A DNA stretch of 48,516 nt from Syntrophaceae bacterium UBA5764 (GTDB taxonomy: Bacteria > Desulfobacterota > Syntrophia > Syntrophales > Smithellaceae): NCBI GenBank assembly GCA_002418825.1, contig DIEW01000003.1, forward strand, positions 34,521 to 83,036, written 5' to 3'. Shown here piece after piece: positions 1 to 7,411 of this stretch. The notes under the pieces are model-generated. The model saw only the letters and a program-made list of their open reading frames with translations. It searched no databases and was not told where the DNA came from. A program made the translations under genes and the position numbers. Within the stretch, counting starts at the first letter, position 1; each line of letters starts with the position of its first letter.

Positions 1-491
1 CCGATGGCATATTTCATCGCGCCGTGGAGTTTGGACGCAAAAAGAAACCCTATGCCGATCTGCTGAATGCATTCTTCCACTATTTCCTGGCCGGCGCTGA
101 TGTTTACGCCAAGTGCTTCCAGGACATCGGCGCTGCCGCAGGCGCTGGAAACGGCGCGGTTGCCGTGTTTAGCCACAACAATTCCCGCCGCCGCTACGAC
201 AAACGCCGCGGTAGTCGATATATTGAAAGTGTTGAGGGAATCGCCACCTGTGCCGCAGGTATCCACAATCGTCGTCGCGCAGGCATTAATGCGCGTCGCT
301 TTTTGTCGCATGATCCTCGCCGCGCCGGTGACTTCCTCTACCGTTTCACCTTTCATTCTCAGCGCCGTAATGAACGCACCAATCTGCGCGGGAGTGGCCG
401 CTCCTTCCATGATTTCTTCCATGGCCTGCATCATTTCCACTTCGGGCAAATCCTGTTTTTTTACCGCCTTGTCGATTGCTTCTTTAATCAT
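1..491 (-). CDS. trpD: Anthranilate phosphoribosyltransferase TrpD, 5' part only
   Basis: Transfers the phosphoribosyl group of PRPP to anthranilate, the second step of tryptophan synthesis in the cytoplasm. Translating the minus strand from the ATG at 491 gives an uninterrupted TrpD N-terminus: a helical domain starting MIKEAIDKAVKKQDLP, a GAFITALRMKGET segment, and the glycine-rich PRPP/anthranilate loop DTCGTGGDSLNTFNIST followed by AKHGNRAVSSACGSADVLEALG. The gene runs off the left edge, so only about 163 of the usual ~340 codons are present. Its ATG overlaps the trpG stop as ATGA, which implies translational coupling, and AGGAG lies just upstream of the start. It is the third gene of trpE-trpG-trpD. 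Confidence 0.95.
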   Translation of the reverse strand, partial: MIKEAIDKAVKKQDLPEVEMMQAMEEIMEGAATPAQIGAFITALRMKGETVEEVTGAARIMRQKATRINACATTIVDTCGTGGDSLNTFNISTTAAFVVAAAGIVVAKHGNRAVSSACGSADVLEALGVNISAGQEIVEECIQQIGIGFLFASKLHGAMKYAI

Positions 492-1075
492 GATAATCGC
501 TCCTTTCGACAGGTATATTTTAAAAAATTCTTGATGATTCTTTTTCCCTGCGGTGTGAGCACCGATTCCGGATGAAACTGAATTCCCTCCACCGGAAATT
601 GTTTGTGCCGCAGACCCATAATTTCCCCCTCTTCCGTGCGCGCGCTTACCTCCAGACATTCGGGAAGAGTTTCTTTCTTCACGACAAGGGAATGATAACG
701 TCCCGCGGAAAAAGGATTGGGCAATCCCGTGAAAATAGTTTTCCCGTCATTGATCACCGGGGATGTTTTGCCGTGCATGATGCGTTCGGCGCGCACGACA
801 TCACCGCCAAAGGCGTAACCGATCGCCTGATGCCCCAGGCAAATACCCATAAAGGGGACGGTTTGATAAAAATCACGGATAATATCGACGCTGATACCCG
901 CTTCGCGCGGCGAGCAGGGACCCGGTGAAATAAAAATCGCCGCCGGCTTCATTTTTTCTATGTCGCGGGATTTTATCCGGTCATTGCGACAAACACGCAC
1001 ATCCTCGCCCATCTGTTGCAGATACTGGACGATATTGAACGTAAATGAATCGTAGTTATCAATCATCAAAATCAT
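488..1075 (-). CDS. trpG: Anthranilate synthase component II (glutamine amidotransferase) TrpG
   Basis: Class I glutamine amidotransferase that supplies ammonia to TrpE for anthranilate formation. The protein begins MILMIDNYDSFTFN, has the oxyanion strand ISPGPCSP, the nucleophile cysteine in PFMGICLGHQAIG and the catalytic His-Glu pair in GIQFHPESV near the C-terminus. Length (about 195 aa) suits a stand-alone TrpG. The open frame extends 11 codons further upstream, but that would overlap trpE. The ATG at 1075 is preferred because GGAGG lies about 8 nt upstream and the trpE stop ends 1 nt before it. It overlaps trpD by 4 nt. It could also serve folate synthesis as PabA, but the operon favours Trp. 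Confidence 0.96.
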   Translation of the reverse strand: MILMIDNYDSFTFNIVQYLQQMGEDVRVCRNDRIKSRDIEKMKPAAIFISPGPCSPREAGISVDIIRDFYQTVPFMGICLGHQAIGYAFGGDVVRAERIMHGKTSPVINDGKTIFTGLPNPFSAGRYHSLVVKKETLPECLEVSARTEEGEIMGLRHKQFPVEGIQFHPESVLTPQGKRIIKNFLKYTCRKERLS

Positions 1076-1076
1076 T

Positions 1077-2582
1077 TTATTTGCCTCCGTTTCCATTATT
1101 GATAACAAATCCGCCGGCCGCCATACGCACCGCCTGCAGCATGCCCTGCGCTTTGTTCAGAGATTCCTGATGTTCCAATTCCGGATCCGAATCGTAAACA
1201 ATGCCGGCGCCGGCCTGAACGTAAATTTTGTTGTTTTTTAAAACCATCGTCCGGATGGTGATGCAGAAATCCATGTTACCGCTGAAACTGAAATAACCGA
1301 CCGCACCACCATAGGGTCCTCGCTTAACTTTTTCCAGTTCATCAACGATTTCCATGGCGCGTATTTTCGGCGCGCCGGTAAGTGTGCCGGCGGGAAAGGT
1401 CGCAACTAAAACATCAAAGGCGTCTTTGCCTTTGGCAAGTTGCGCGCGGACATTCGAAACCAGATGCATGACGTGAGAATACTTCTCCACCACCATATAC
1501 TGATTTACCTGCACACTGCCTGTTTGAGCGACGCGCCCTAAATCGTTTCTGCCCAAATCAACGAGCATAACATGCTCCGCTCGTTCCTTTTCATCGGAGA
1601 GAAGCTCATCAGCCAAAGCGCGGTCCTCCTGCTGGGTTTTCCCCCTTCTTCTGGTGCCTGCGATCGGCCGCAGTTCCATCGTGTCTCCCTCCAGTCGCAC
1701 CATAACTTCCGGTGATGAACCGATTAAAGCCAAGTCATCAAGTTTTAGAAAAAATAAATAAGGCGAAGGATTAACGTAACGCAATCCGCGGTAAAGATCG
1801 ACGGCAGACGATTGGCAATCTGTTTCAAATCTCTGACTGAGAACAACCTGAATAATGTCCCCTGCCGTGATATATTTTTTGGCTTTGGAGACGATATCTT
1901 TGTATTCCTCAGGAGTCATGTTGGAGACAAAGGAAATTTCTTTTCCTTGAGCGGCGGGATTAATTCCGTGCGTTGAGGGCAGAGACAACGTCTCAATCAT
2001 GGTATCGATTTTCCGGCATGACTCTCTGTAGGTTTCTTCTAACGAATCCGCATCTTCCGTGTAGGCGCAGGAAACTATTTTAATCGTATGGCGAATGTTG
2101 TCAAAAACCATAATGGTATCGCTGATCACAAAGACAGCATCATCAATCCGCAAATCATCGGTAACTCTCTGCGGCAGTTTTTCGAAGTAGCGCACCATTT
2201 CATAACTCAAAAAACCCACCGCACCGCCGTAAAAACGAGGCAGGCCGGGTAACGTCACCGGCTTGTAACGACTCATTAAATCACGCAGAACTTTCAGAGG
2301 ATTACCCTTATGCTCGCGGGAAGTAATTCCTTTCCCTTCTTCGACGATAACTTTATCCGCGCTGACCCGGAAGAGAATCCCGGCACCAACCCCCAGAAAC
2401 GAATATCGGCCCCATTTTTCCCCGCCTTCCACGCTTTCTAAAAGATAAACGTATTTTTCATTTTGCAGTTTCATTAAGACCGAGACGGGAGTTTCCACGT
2501 CGGCTAGTATTTCCCGGCAGACGGGAACCAGATTACCCTGCCCGGCTAACTTTTTAAATTCGGCAAATGACAGCTGATACAT
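1077..2582 (-). CDS. trpE: Anthranilate synthase component I TrpE
   Basis: Makes anthranilate from chorismate with ammonia from TrpG. The 501-residue length is typical. The N-terminal domain carries the LLES motif (in VYLLESVEGGEKWGRYSF), the site of tryptophan feedback inhibition in this family. The C-terminal chorismate-binding domain has PIAGTRRRG, LVDLGRNDLGRVA, FPAGTLTGAPKIRAME and QAGAGIVYDSDPE. The start is supported by AAGGAG about 8 nt upstream. It is the first structural gene behind a leader peptide and attenuator (2601-2783), so expression should respond to charged tRNA-Trp, and activity probably to free tryptophan. Confidence 0.97.
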   Translation of the reverse strand: MYQLSFAEFKKLAGQGNLVPVCREILADVETPVSVLMKLQNEKYVYLLESVEGGEKWGRYSFLGVGAGILFRVSADKVIVEEGKGITSREHKGNPLKVLRDLMSRYKPVTLPGLPRFYGGAVGFLSYEMVRYFEKLPQRVTDDLRIDDAVFVISDTIMVFDNIRHTIKIVSCAYTEDADSLEETYRESCRKIDTMIETLSLPSTHGINPAAQGKEISFVSNMTPEEYKDIVSKAKKYITAGDIIQVVLSQRFETDCQSSAVDLYRGLRYVNPSPYLFFLKLDDLALIGSSPEVMVRLEGDTMELRPIAGTRRRGKTQQEDRALADELLSDEKERAEHVMLVDLGRNDLGRVAQTGSVQVNQYMVVEKYSHVMHLVSNVRAQLAKGKDAFDVLVATFPAGTLTGAPKIRAMEIVDELEKVKRGPYGGAVGYFSFSGNMDFCITIRTMVLKNNKIYVQAGAGIVYDSDPELEHQESLNKAQGMLQAVRMAAGGFVINNGNGGK

Positions 2583-2600
2583 GCATTTCTCCTTAAAATA

Positions 2601-2632
2601 AAAAAGGCCGCGATATTTTTATCACGGCCTTT
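2601..2632 (-). terminator. Second terminator-like hairpin just upstream of trpE
   Basis: Read on the minus strand, AAAGGCCGTGAT and ATCGCGGCCTTT form a 12-bp stem (one G-U pair) around a loop of about 6 nt, followed by a run of T. It lies between the trp attenuator and the trpE ribosome-binding site and looks like a complete intrinsic terminator. Two terminators in tandem before trpE is unusual. It may tighten termination, or it may be a post-transcriptional element near the start of trpE. Confidence 0.7.
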
Positions 2633-2650
2633 GCTTATGTGGTCACAAAC

Positions 2651-2688
2651 AAAAAAGCCGTGAAGACCCCAGAGGTTCTCCACGGCTT
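2651..2688 (-). terminator. Attenuator terminator (3:4 hairpin) of the trp leader
   Basis: Minus-strand AAAGCCGTGGAGA pairs with TCTTCACGGCTTT (nine perfect pairs plus an extension), followed by six T residues. The ascending arm (2676-2687) can instead pair with leader segment TTTTCCACCGCT (2711-2722) at 11 of 12 positions, giving the alternative antiterminator. Segment 2 overlaps the stop region of the leader peptide, and segment 1 overlaps its Trp codons, exactly as needed for ribosome-mediated attenuation. Confidence 0.9.
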
Positions 2689-2708
2689 TGCTTTTTAATT
2701 AGACTTGA

Positions 2709-2783
2709 TCAGCGGTGGAAAATCCTCCCTGTGAGGCTCCACCACCAGTTATTAAGCGATAATTTTATGCCTGCTTTTTTCAT
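2709..2783 (-). CDS. trpL: trp operon leader peptide TrpL (24 aa, three Trp codons in a row)
   Basis: A short minus-strand ORF from ATG 2783 to TGA 2709 starts MKKAGIKLSLNN, continues WWW and ends SLTGRIFHR. Three consecutive TGG codons at 2739-2747 sit directly before a 1:2/2:3/3:4 set of alternative hairpins, the hallmark of a trp attenuator. The ribosome-binding site is weak (GTGGGT about 8 nt upstream). It lies about 25 nt downstream of the predicted transcription start. Stalling at the Trp codons when Trp-tRNA is scarce would cover segment 1, allow 2:3 pairing and permit read-through into trpE. Confidence 0.92.
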   Translation of the reverse strand: MKKAGIKLSLNNWWWSLTGRIFHR

Positions 2784-2810
2784 ACTGTTTACCCACAATT
2801 AATGTTTTTA

Positions 2811-2839
2811 CTTATAGCAACTCAAAATACCGATGTCAA
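2811..2839 (-). promoter_or_regulatory. Sigma70-type promoter of the trp operon
   Basis: On the minus strand a perfect -35 TTGACA (2839-2834), a 17-bp spacer and -10 TATAAG (2816-2811) lie about 30 bp upstream of the leader peptide. No clear TrpR-type palindrome was recognised, so attenuation may be the main control. Confidence 0.85.
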
Positions 2840-2910
2840 CTTTTTTTTTGACCTGCTGATAACTATCCTGTATAAGAATACTGGATACTCCGGTTGTGGG
2901 AAAATATCCA

Positions 2911-3753
2911 TTATTTCTTTTTCATGTCTCCCAATCCAATCAGCGGCACGCCTCCCGTGCCCACAACCTGCGGCAGGATACCATCCCATTTTTCAATTGC
3001 TTTAAGATTTGCCTCGATTTTGCGCAGCTCTATAAGATCGGGGGAAATATTTGCTCTTTGCAGCCTCAGAGACTCCGCTTCCGCTTTCGCCGCCGTTACT
3101 TTCTGTTCCGCCTCAATTTTTACCCTTTCCAAATCTCTTTTTGCTTTGAGGGCAAGCTGCTCGGCTGTTTGCTTTGCTTCAATCGCTTCCGTAAATACCT
3201 TGGAAAAGCTGAAAGCGACAATAGAAAAAGCGTCAACCTCTATATTATATCTTTCGAGCCTTTCCATTAAAGACGTCCGCATTGCTTCACTGACCTGCGG
3301 CCTTTTAGTAATGAGCTCTTCGGCTGAATATCTTGCGGAAACAGCTTTTACCACCTCAAGAATTGCGGGATCTATAATCCGCTCCCGGTAAGATATTCCA
3401 ATAGTCTGGTAAACGATATTCGCTTTGTCGGGAATCAAATGATAATTAAGGGCGATAGAAGATGTGACATCCTGCAAATCGGATGATGCGGCAATTGTGT
3501 CGGTCACAACCTTTTGTACCCTAACATCCAGAAGAATAACTTCCTGCACCACTGGTATACGAAAATGCAGCCCCTCACCTAAAACATTGTCTTGCACAGC
3601 TCCAAAATTAAGCACCACGCCTCTTTGCCCCGGTCCTACCTCAACCCATGGCTTAGCGAAAAGGAAAACCAAGACCACTACCACCGCAATTAATATAGGT
3701 GTCGGTATTTTCTTGACTCCATCTCTCATACTTTTTACCATTCTTTCATCCAT
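2911..3753 (-). CDS. SPFH/prohibitin-family membrane protein (HflC-like)
   Basis: A 280-residue protein with one N-terminal membrane anchor (about residues 17-34) and a prohibitin/Band 7 domain starting VEVGPGQRGVVLNFGAV. Then comes a helical, alanine/glutamate-rich coiled-coil stretch (about residues 185-245, EAKQTAEQLALKAKRDLERV) and a short tail. Such proteins oligomerise in the inner membrane and often modulate the FtsH protease. No hflK or ftsH neighbour is visible, so this is a solitary prohibitin homologue rather than a sure HflC. The ATG at 3753 is taken; a second ATG four codons in is possible. It has its own promoter at 3800-3828. Confidence 0.85.
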   Translation of the reverse strand: MDERMVKSMRDGVKKIPTPILIAVVVVLVFLFAKPWVEVGPGQRGVVLNFGAVQDNVLGEGLHFRIPVVQEVILLDVRVQKVVTDTIAASSDLQDVTSSIALNYHLIPDKANIVYQTIGISYRERIIDPAILEVVKAVSARYSAEELITKRPQVSEAMRTSLMERLERYNIEVDAFSIVAFSFSKVFTEAIEAKQTAEQLALKAKRDLERVKIEAEQKVTAAKAEAESLRLQRANISPDLIELRKIEANLKAIEKWDGILPQVVGTGGVPLIGLGDMKKK

Positions 3754-3799
3754 ATTGTTATAACCTCTCTTTCCTGCGTATCATTTTTAATGCCAGATG

Positions 3800-3828
3800 A
3801 GTATAGGTAATAGAAACCAACCTGTCAA
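3800..3828 (-). promoter_or_regulatory. Promoter of the prohibitin-like gene
   Basis: Minus-strand TTGACA (3828-3823), 17-bp spacer and TATACT (3805-3800), about 47 bp upstream of the ATG at 3753. Confidence 0.8.
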
Positions 3829-3882
3829 ACAAAAATGGTCTATGTAATGCTTGCTGCCATATTTGCAAGTTTGCAATCCCGC

Positions 3883-3912
3883 TTGACATATGAAAAGCTT
3901 TTTCTGTATAAG
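3883..3912 (+). promoter_or_regulatory. Promoter of the diadenylate cyclase gene
   Basis: TTGACA at 3883-3888, then GTATAA/TATAAG at 3906-3912 with a 17-18 bp spacer. It is divergent from the prohibitin-gene promoter and about 45 bp upstream of the ATG at 3955. Confidence 0.75.
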
Positions 3913-3954
3913 TTTTTTTATAGTTAAATCGACTAAAGGCAAAGGGAACACCGC

Positions 3955-5412
3955 ATGGATTTAATCAATGCCGCACTGTCCGCCATAAAAACCATAAGAG
4001 TACAAGACATCCTGGATATCGTGATCATTGCTATTATGATTTTTGCCTTTTTCTCTTGGTTTAAAACCAGGGCTTCGCGCTTTGTTCTCATTGGCATTAT
4101 CCTCCTGGGAGGCGTCTATATAGCCGCCCGTTTCCTGCAACTTTATCTTACCACTATCGTGCTTCAATCTTTCTTTGCTATCGTCTTGTTTGTGCTCGTA
4201 GTAATTTTTCAGGAAGATTTACGCAACCTCTTTGAAAAACTGGCCTTGCTGGGCAATCTTAGAAAAAAAGTTCGGCCTCTTTCCCCGCTAGAAAAAGCTT
4301 CGGAAATAATCACACATACCGTCGCAAATCTGGCCAAAAAAAAAATAGGCGCTTTAATTGTTCTGCAGGGAGAAGACCGCCTGGACAGGCACTTGAATGG
4401 CGGAACAGCGCTCGACGGCCTGCTCAGTGAACCTTTACTGGAAAGCATTTTTGATCCTTATTCCGAGGGGCACGACGGCGCAGTGCTTATCAAAGGCGAC
4501 CGCGTTAAAATGTTTGGATGTCATTTGCCTCTGTCCTCCAACACGGCAAAATACGGAACCATAGGGCTGCGTCACACCGCGGCACTCGGACTGGCGGAAC
4601 GTTCTGACGCTCTGTGTATCGTCGTTTCCGAAGAAACCGGAAATATATCTGTCGCTCATCAGAACAATTTAACAAAGATAAACAACGCATCTGTCCTCCA
4701 CAACGAATTGGATAATTTTTATGCCCGTGAAATTCCCGCGAAAAAAAGACATCCGGCAATTACTTGGCTTAAAGAAAATTCAAAAGAAAAAATTATCTCC
4801 CTGATTTTAGCTTGCCTTTTATGGTTTGCCTTCGGTTACCAGAAAGAAATTGTGCGCCGCAATTTCATCATACCCATAGAATATCGCAATGTGCCGCTAC
4901 ATTGGCACATCGACGAACCGCGTCTGACTGAAGTAAAAGTGATTCTCCAGGGACCACAGCAGGCGTTTTATCTGTTAGACGAACGCTTTCTTAAATTATC
5001 GCTGGATCTGTCGACCGTCTCTAAAACAAAACAAGAAATTATCCTTTCCAAAGACATGGTCAATGTGCCTTCCAACTTATCGATTACAGAAATAAAACCG
5101 GAAAAAATATACATTTACGCAACACGGCTCATTGCCGGAACTTTCCCTCTAAAAATCGTCACAAATAATTCTTTGCCCAAGAATCTCATTCTACAAAAAA
5201 TATCGGCCGTCCCCTCTAAAATCGATATACTTTATGATTCCCGCATCAATCCTCAAAAAATTAAAATCGAGACAGAACCTATAGACTTGAAGAAAATATC
5301 CTCCGCCAGCACAATCGACACAAAAATCGTGTTGCCCACCGGCGCCTATTTTCCCGAAGGAAAACCGACAACAACACGCGTCATGATCAGCGTAAGAAAT
5401 AAAGCACGCTAA
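3955..5412 (+). CDS. Diadenylate cyclase (CdaA/DAC) fused to a YbbR (CdaR-like) region
   Basis: Predicted c-di-AMP synthase. Three hydrophobic helices (about residues 18-85) are followed by a DAC domain containing the DGA motif at residues 174-176 (EGHDGAVLIKGD) and the usual VVSEETG strand. The RHR motif region reads GLRHTAALG (R206-H207-T208) where the family normally has GTRHRAA, so two conserved residues differ. After the DAC domain there is another hydrophobic segment (about 275-293) and a C-terminal half resembling YbbR repeats, extracytoplasmic in CdaR. CdaA and CdaR are usually separate adjacent genes; here they form one 485-residue chain. No glmM follows. AAAGGG precedes the ATG. The fold assignment is firm; activity is less certain. 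Confidence 0.88.
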   Translation: MDLINAALSAIKTIRVQDILDIVIIAIMIFAFFSWFKTRASRFVLIGIILLGGVYIAARFLQLYLTTIVLQSFFAIVLFVLVVIFQEDLRNLFEKLALLGNLRKKVRPLSPLEKASEIITHTVANLAKKKIGALIVLQGEDRLDRHLNGGTALDGLLSEPLLESIFDPYSEGHDGAVLIKGDRVKMFGCHLPLSSNTAKYGTIGLRHTAALGLAERSDALCIVVSEETGNISVAHQNNLTKINNASVLHNELDNFYAREIPAKKRHPAITWLKENSKEKIISLILACLLWFAFGYQKEIVRRNFIIPIEYRNVPLHWHIDEPRLTEVKVILQGPQQAFYLLDERFLKLSLDLSTVSKTKQEIILSKDMVNVPSNLSITEIKPEKIYIYATRLIAGTFPLKIVTNNSLPKNLILQKISAVPSKIDILYDSRINPQKIKIETEPIDLKKISSASTIDTKIVLPTGAYFPEGKPTTTRVMISVRNKAR

Positions 5413-5539
5413 ATATCCGATCATGCAGATAAATCAACAGACTGATAAAAAACTTGCCGATAAGAAAGCAAAATCGTTGCATTAGTTCAAAAAATGTGTT
5501 CAACACTTCATAAGAATTTGAAAAAGAGGAGGTATTTAT

Positions 5540-6019
5540 ATGGGAGTTTTTGCAGCAAGCGACATCGTGGAAGTAGCTATCAGGATTGAAGAAAACGGCG
5601 TTAATTTTTATAAATTTGCCGAGCAAATAACTAAACAGCAAGAAGCAAAAGAACTTTTTGCCCATTTAGCTCAGGAAGAAATAAAGCACAAAAAGATTTT
5701 CGAAAACATGTTCGCCAAAATGGAAAAAGCCAATACTCCGGAAAGCTACGAAGGAGAATACAGCGCTTATTTGCGCTCCTATGTAGACAATAATATAATT
5801 TTCACAAAAGAAGCGATGGATAAAGAACTGACAAAAGTAACAGACACAATTGCCGCTTTCGATTTTGCCATCAGACGCGAGTTGGATTCAATCCTTTATT
5901 ACCATGAAATTAAACAATTGGTGCCTTCTGCGCAACATAACGCCATAGAACAAATAATAAAGGAAGAAAGAAAACACTATTCAATTCTTACTGAAATGAA
6001 AAAAAGATTTACAAAATAG
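5540..6019 (+). CDS. Ferritin-like/rubrerythrin-type di-iron protein
   Basis: A 159-residue all-helical protein with the paired carboxylate/His pattern of rubrerythrin-like four-helix bundles: IRIEENGVNFYKFAEQ, AQEEIKHKKIFENM, and later DFAIRRELDSILYYHEIK and KEERKHYSILTEM. These E and ExxH residues would hold a di-iron site. The C-terminal rubredoxin domain of classical rubrerythrins is absent. The likely role is peroxide reduction or iron handling in an anaerobe; the electron donor is unknown. A strong GAGGAGGT lies about 6 nt before the ATG. It converges on the NtrC-type regulator gene. Confidence 0.82.
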   Translation: MGVFAASDIVEVAIRIEENGVNFYKFAEQITKQQEAKELFAHLAQEEIKHKKIFENMFAKMEKANTPESYEGEYSAYLRSYVDNNIIFTKEAMDKELTKVTDTIAAFDFAIRRELDSILYYHEIKQLVPSAQHNAIEQIIKEERKHYSILTEMKKRFTK

Positions 6020-6048
6020 CAATCAATCAAGCAGTTAAAAAAATTTTG

Positions 6049-7407
6049 TTAATCCTTTGAAGAATACTTTTTAAGTTTGTAACGCAGCATCCGCTCAGAC
6101 ATGCCCAGTATTTCTGCGGCTTTTGTCTGGTTATCCTGCGCCTTTTTCATGGCTTCGGCAATCAATTTCTTTTCTAATTCTTCCACAGACTCTTTTAAAA
6201 GACCAAACGGTTTTTTTCCATGATCAGCAAACGAAGAGGGCTTAAAAGGCAAGTCATCAATCGTAATATATTCATCGCGTGCAATAACCACCGCTCTCTC
6301 CAAAATATTGGCGAGCTCACGCACGTTCCCCGGATAATTATACTTCAAGAGGAGATCACGCGCCTCGGCAGTTAAACCTTTGATGTTCTTTTTATTTTCA
6401 ACGGCATATTGCTGAATAAAATGGTCAATTAAAATAGGTAAATCTTCTTTCCGGTCTCGCAACGGCGGGAGATGCATGGTTACAACTTTTAGCCGGTAAA
6501 AAAGGTCTTCGCGAAAATTACCTTCTTTAACCTGCTTTTCCAAATCGCGGTTGGTGGCACTGATTACGCGCACATCGACAGTTATATTCTGATTACTGCC
6601 AAGACGCTGGAATTCGCGCTCCTGCAAAAAGCGCAGAAGCTTAACCTGCACCGCGGGGGTGAGCTCTCCTATCTCATCAAGAAACAATGTACCACCATCC
6701 GCTTCTTCAAAACGACCTATGCGTCGTGACGTGGCACCGGTAAATGCTCCTTTTTCATGCCCGAACAATTCACTTTCCAGTAAATTTTCGTGCAGAGCAA
6801 CACAATTGACAATAATAATCGGCTTACTCGCCCGAAGGCTTAATTGATGAATCAATCGGGCCAGAAGTTCTTTTCCTGTACCGCTTTCCCCCTGAATCAA
6901 AATAGACGCGCGGCTGGCGGCCACACGACCGGCCATGTTGATTACTTCCGCCATTAGGGGACTTTTATATACAATTTTATCGGCAGTAATGCCCTTTTTC
7001 CCCAGTTCTTGCCGTAAAAGCTCATTTTCTTTAATCAGTTGCCTTCTTTCGGCTACCCGATTAACCAGAATCAGTAATTCATCCAATTCCACAGGCTTGG
7101 TTATATAATCTATTGCTCCGACTTTTATTGCCTCGACCGCCGTCTCAATAGTACCGTAAGCGGTAATAATAACGACATCTATTTCCGGATTGATGCGTTT
7201 GATTTCCTTTAGCACTTCCAAACCATCCATGCCCGGCATTTTGTAATCAAGTAGAATCAAATCAAAGTGATTATTCAGAACTTTCTCTATTGCCTTTTCT
7301 CCATTTCCCGCTTCGGCCACACTATGACCTTCGGCCATGAGAAAATCTCGCAACATTTCTCTTTGGGATTGACCATCTTCCACTATCAGGATACTCAATC
7401 TTTGCAT
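6049..7407 (-). CDS. NtrC-family sigma54-dependent response regulator
   Basis: Cytoplasmic transcription activator in three parts. The receiver domain (about residues 1-120) has phospho-acceptor D54 in LILLDYKMPG. The AAA+ domain has Walker A GESGTGKE, the sigma54-contact loop GAFTGA and Walker B GGTLFLDEIGEL. The Fis-type helix-turn-helix at the C-terminus reads TKAAEILGMSERMLRYKLKKY. The frame extends 21 codons upstream, but ATG 7407 (MQRLSILIVEDG) has AAAGGA before it and lies 4 nt after the kinase stop. It forms an operon with the kinase. A sigma54-type promoter on the opposite strand at 9487-9504 is an obvious candidate target. Confidence 0.95.
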   Translation of the reverse strand: MQRLSILIVEDGQSQREMLRDFLMAEGHSVAEAGNGEKAIEKVLNNHFDLILLDYKMPGMDGLEVLKEIKRINPEIDVVIITAYGTIETAVEAIKVGAIDYITKPVELDELLILVNRVAERRQLIKENELLRQELGKKGITADKIVYKSPLMAEVINMAGRVAASRASILIQGESGTGKELLARLIHQLSLRASKPIIIVNCVALHENLLESELFGHEKGAFTGATSRRIGRFEEADGGTLFLDEIGELTPAVQVKLLRFLQEREFQRLGSNQNITVDVRVISATNRDLEKQVKEGNFREDLFYRLKVVTMHLPPLRDRKEDLPILIDHFIQQYAVENKKNIKGLTAEARDLLLKYNYPGNVRELANILERAVVIARDEYITIDDLPFKPSSFADHGKKPFGLLKESVEELEKKLIAEAMKKAQDNQTKAAEILGMSERMLRYKLKKYSSKD

Positions 7408-7411
7408 ATTT

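Noticed and set aside
24..575. Plus-strand frames of 183 and 155 codons over the left end
   Set aside because: They are antisense to trpD and the trpG end; the minus strand gives unmistakable TrpD motifs.
2802..3005. 67-codon plus-strand frame near the trp promoter
   Set aside because: Covers the trp promoter and the 3' end of the prohibitin-like gene in antisense; low-complexity and without a start signal.
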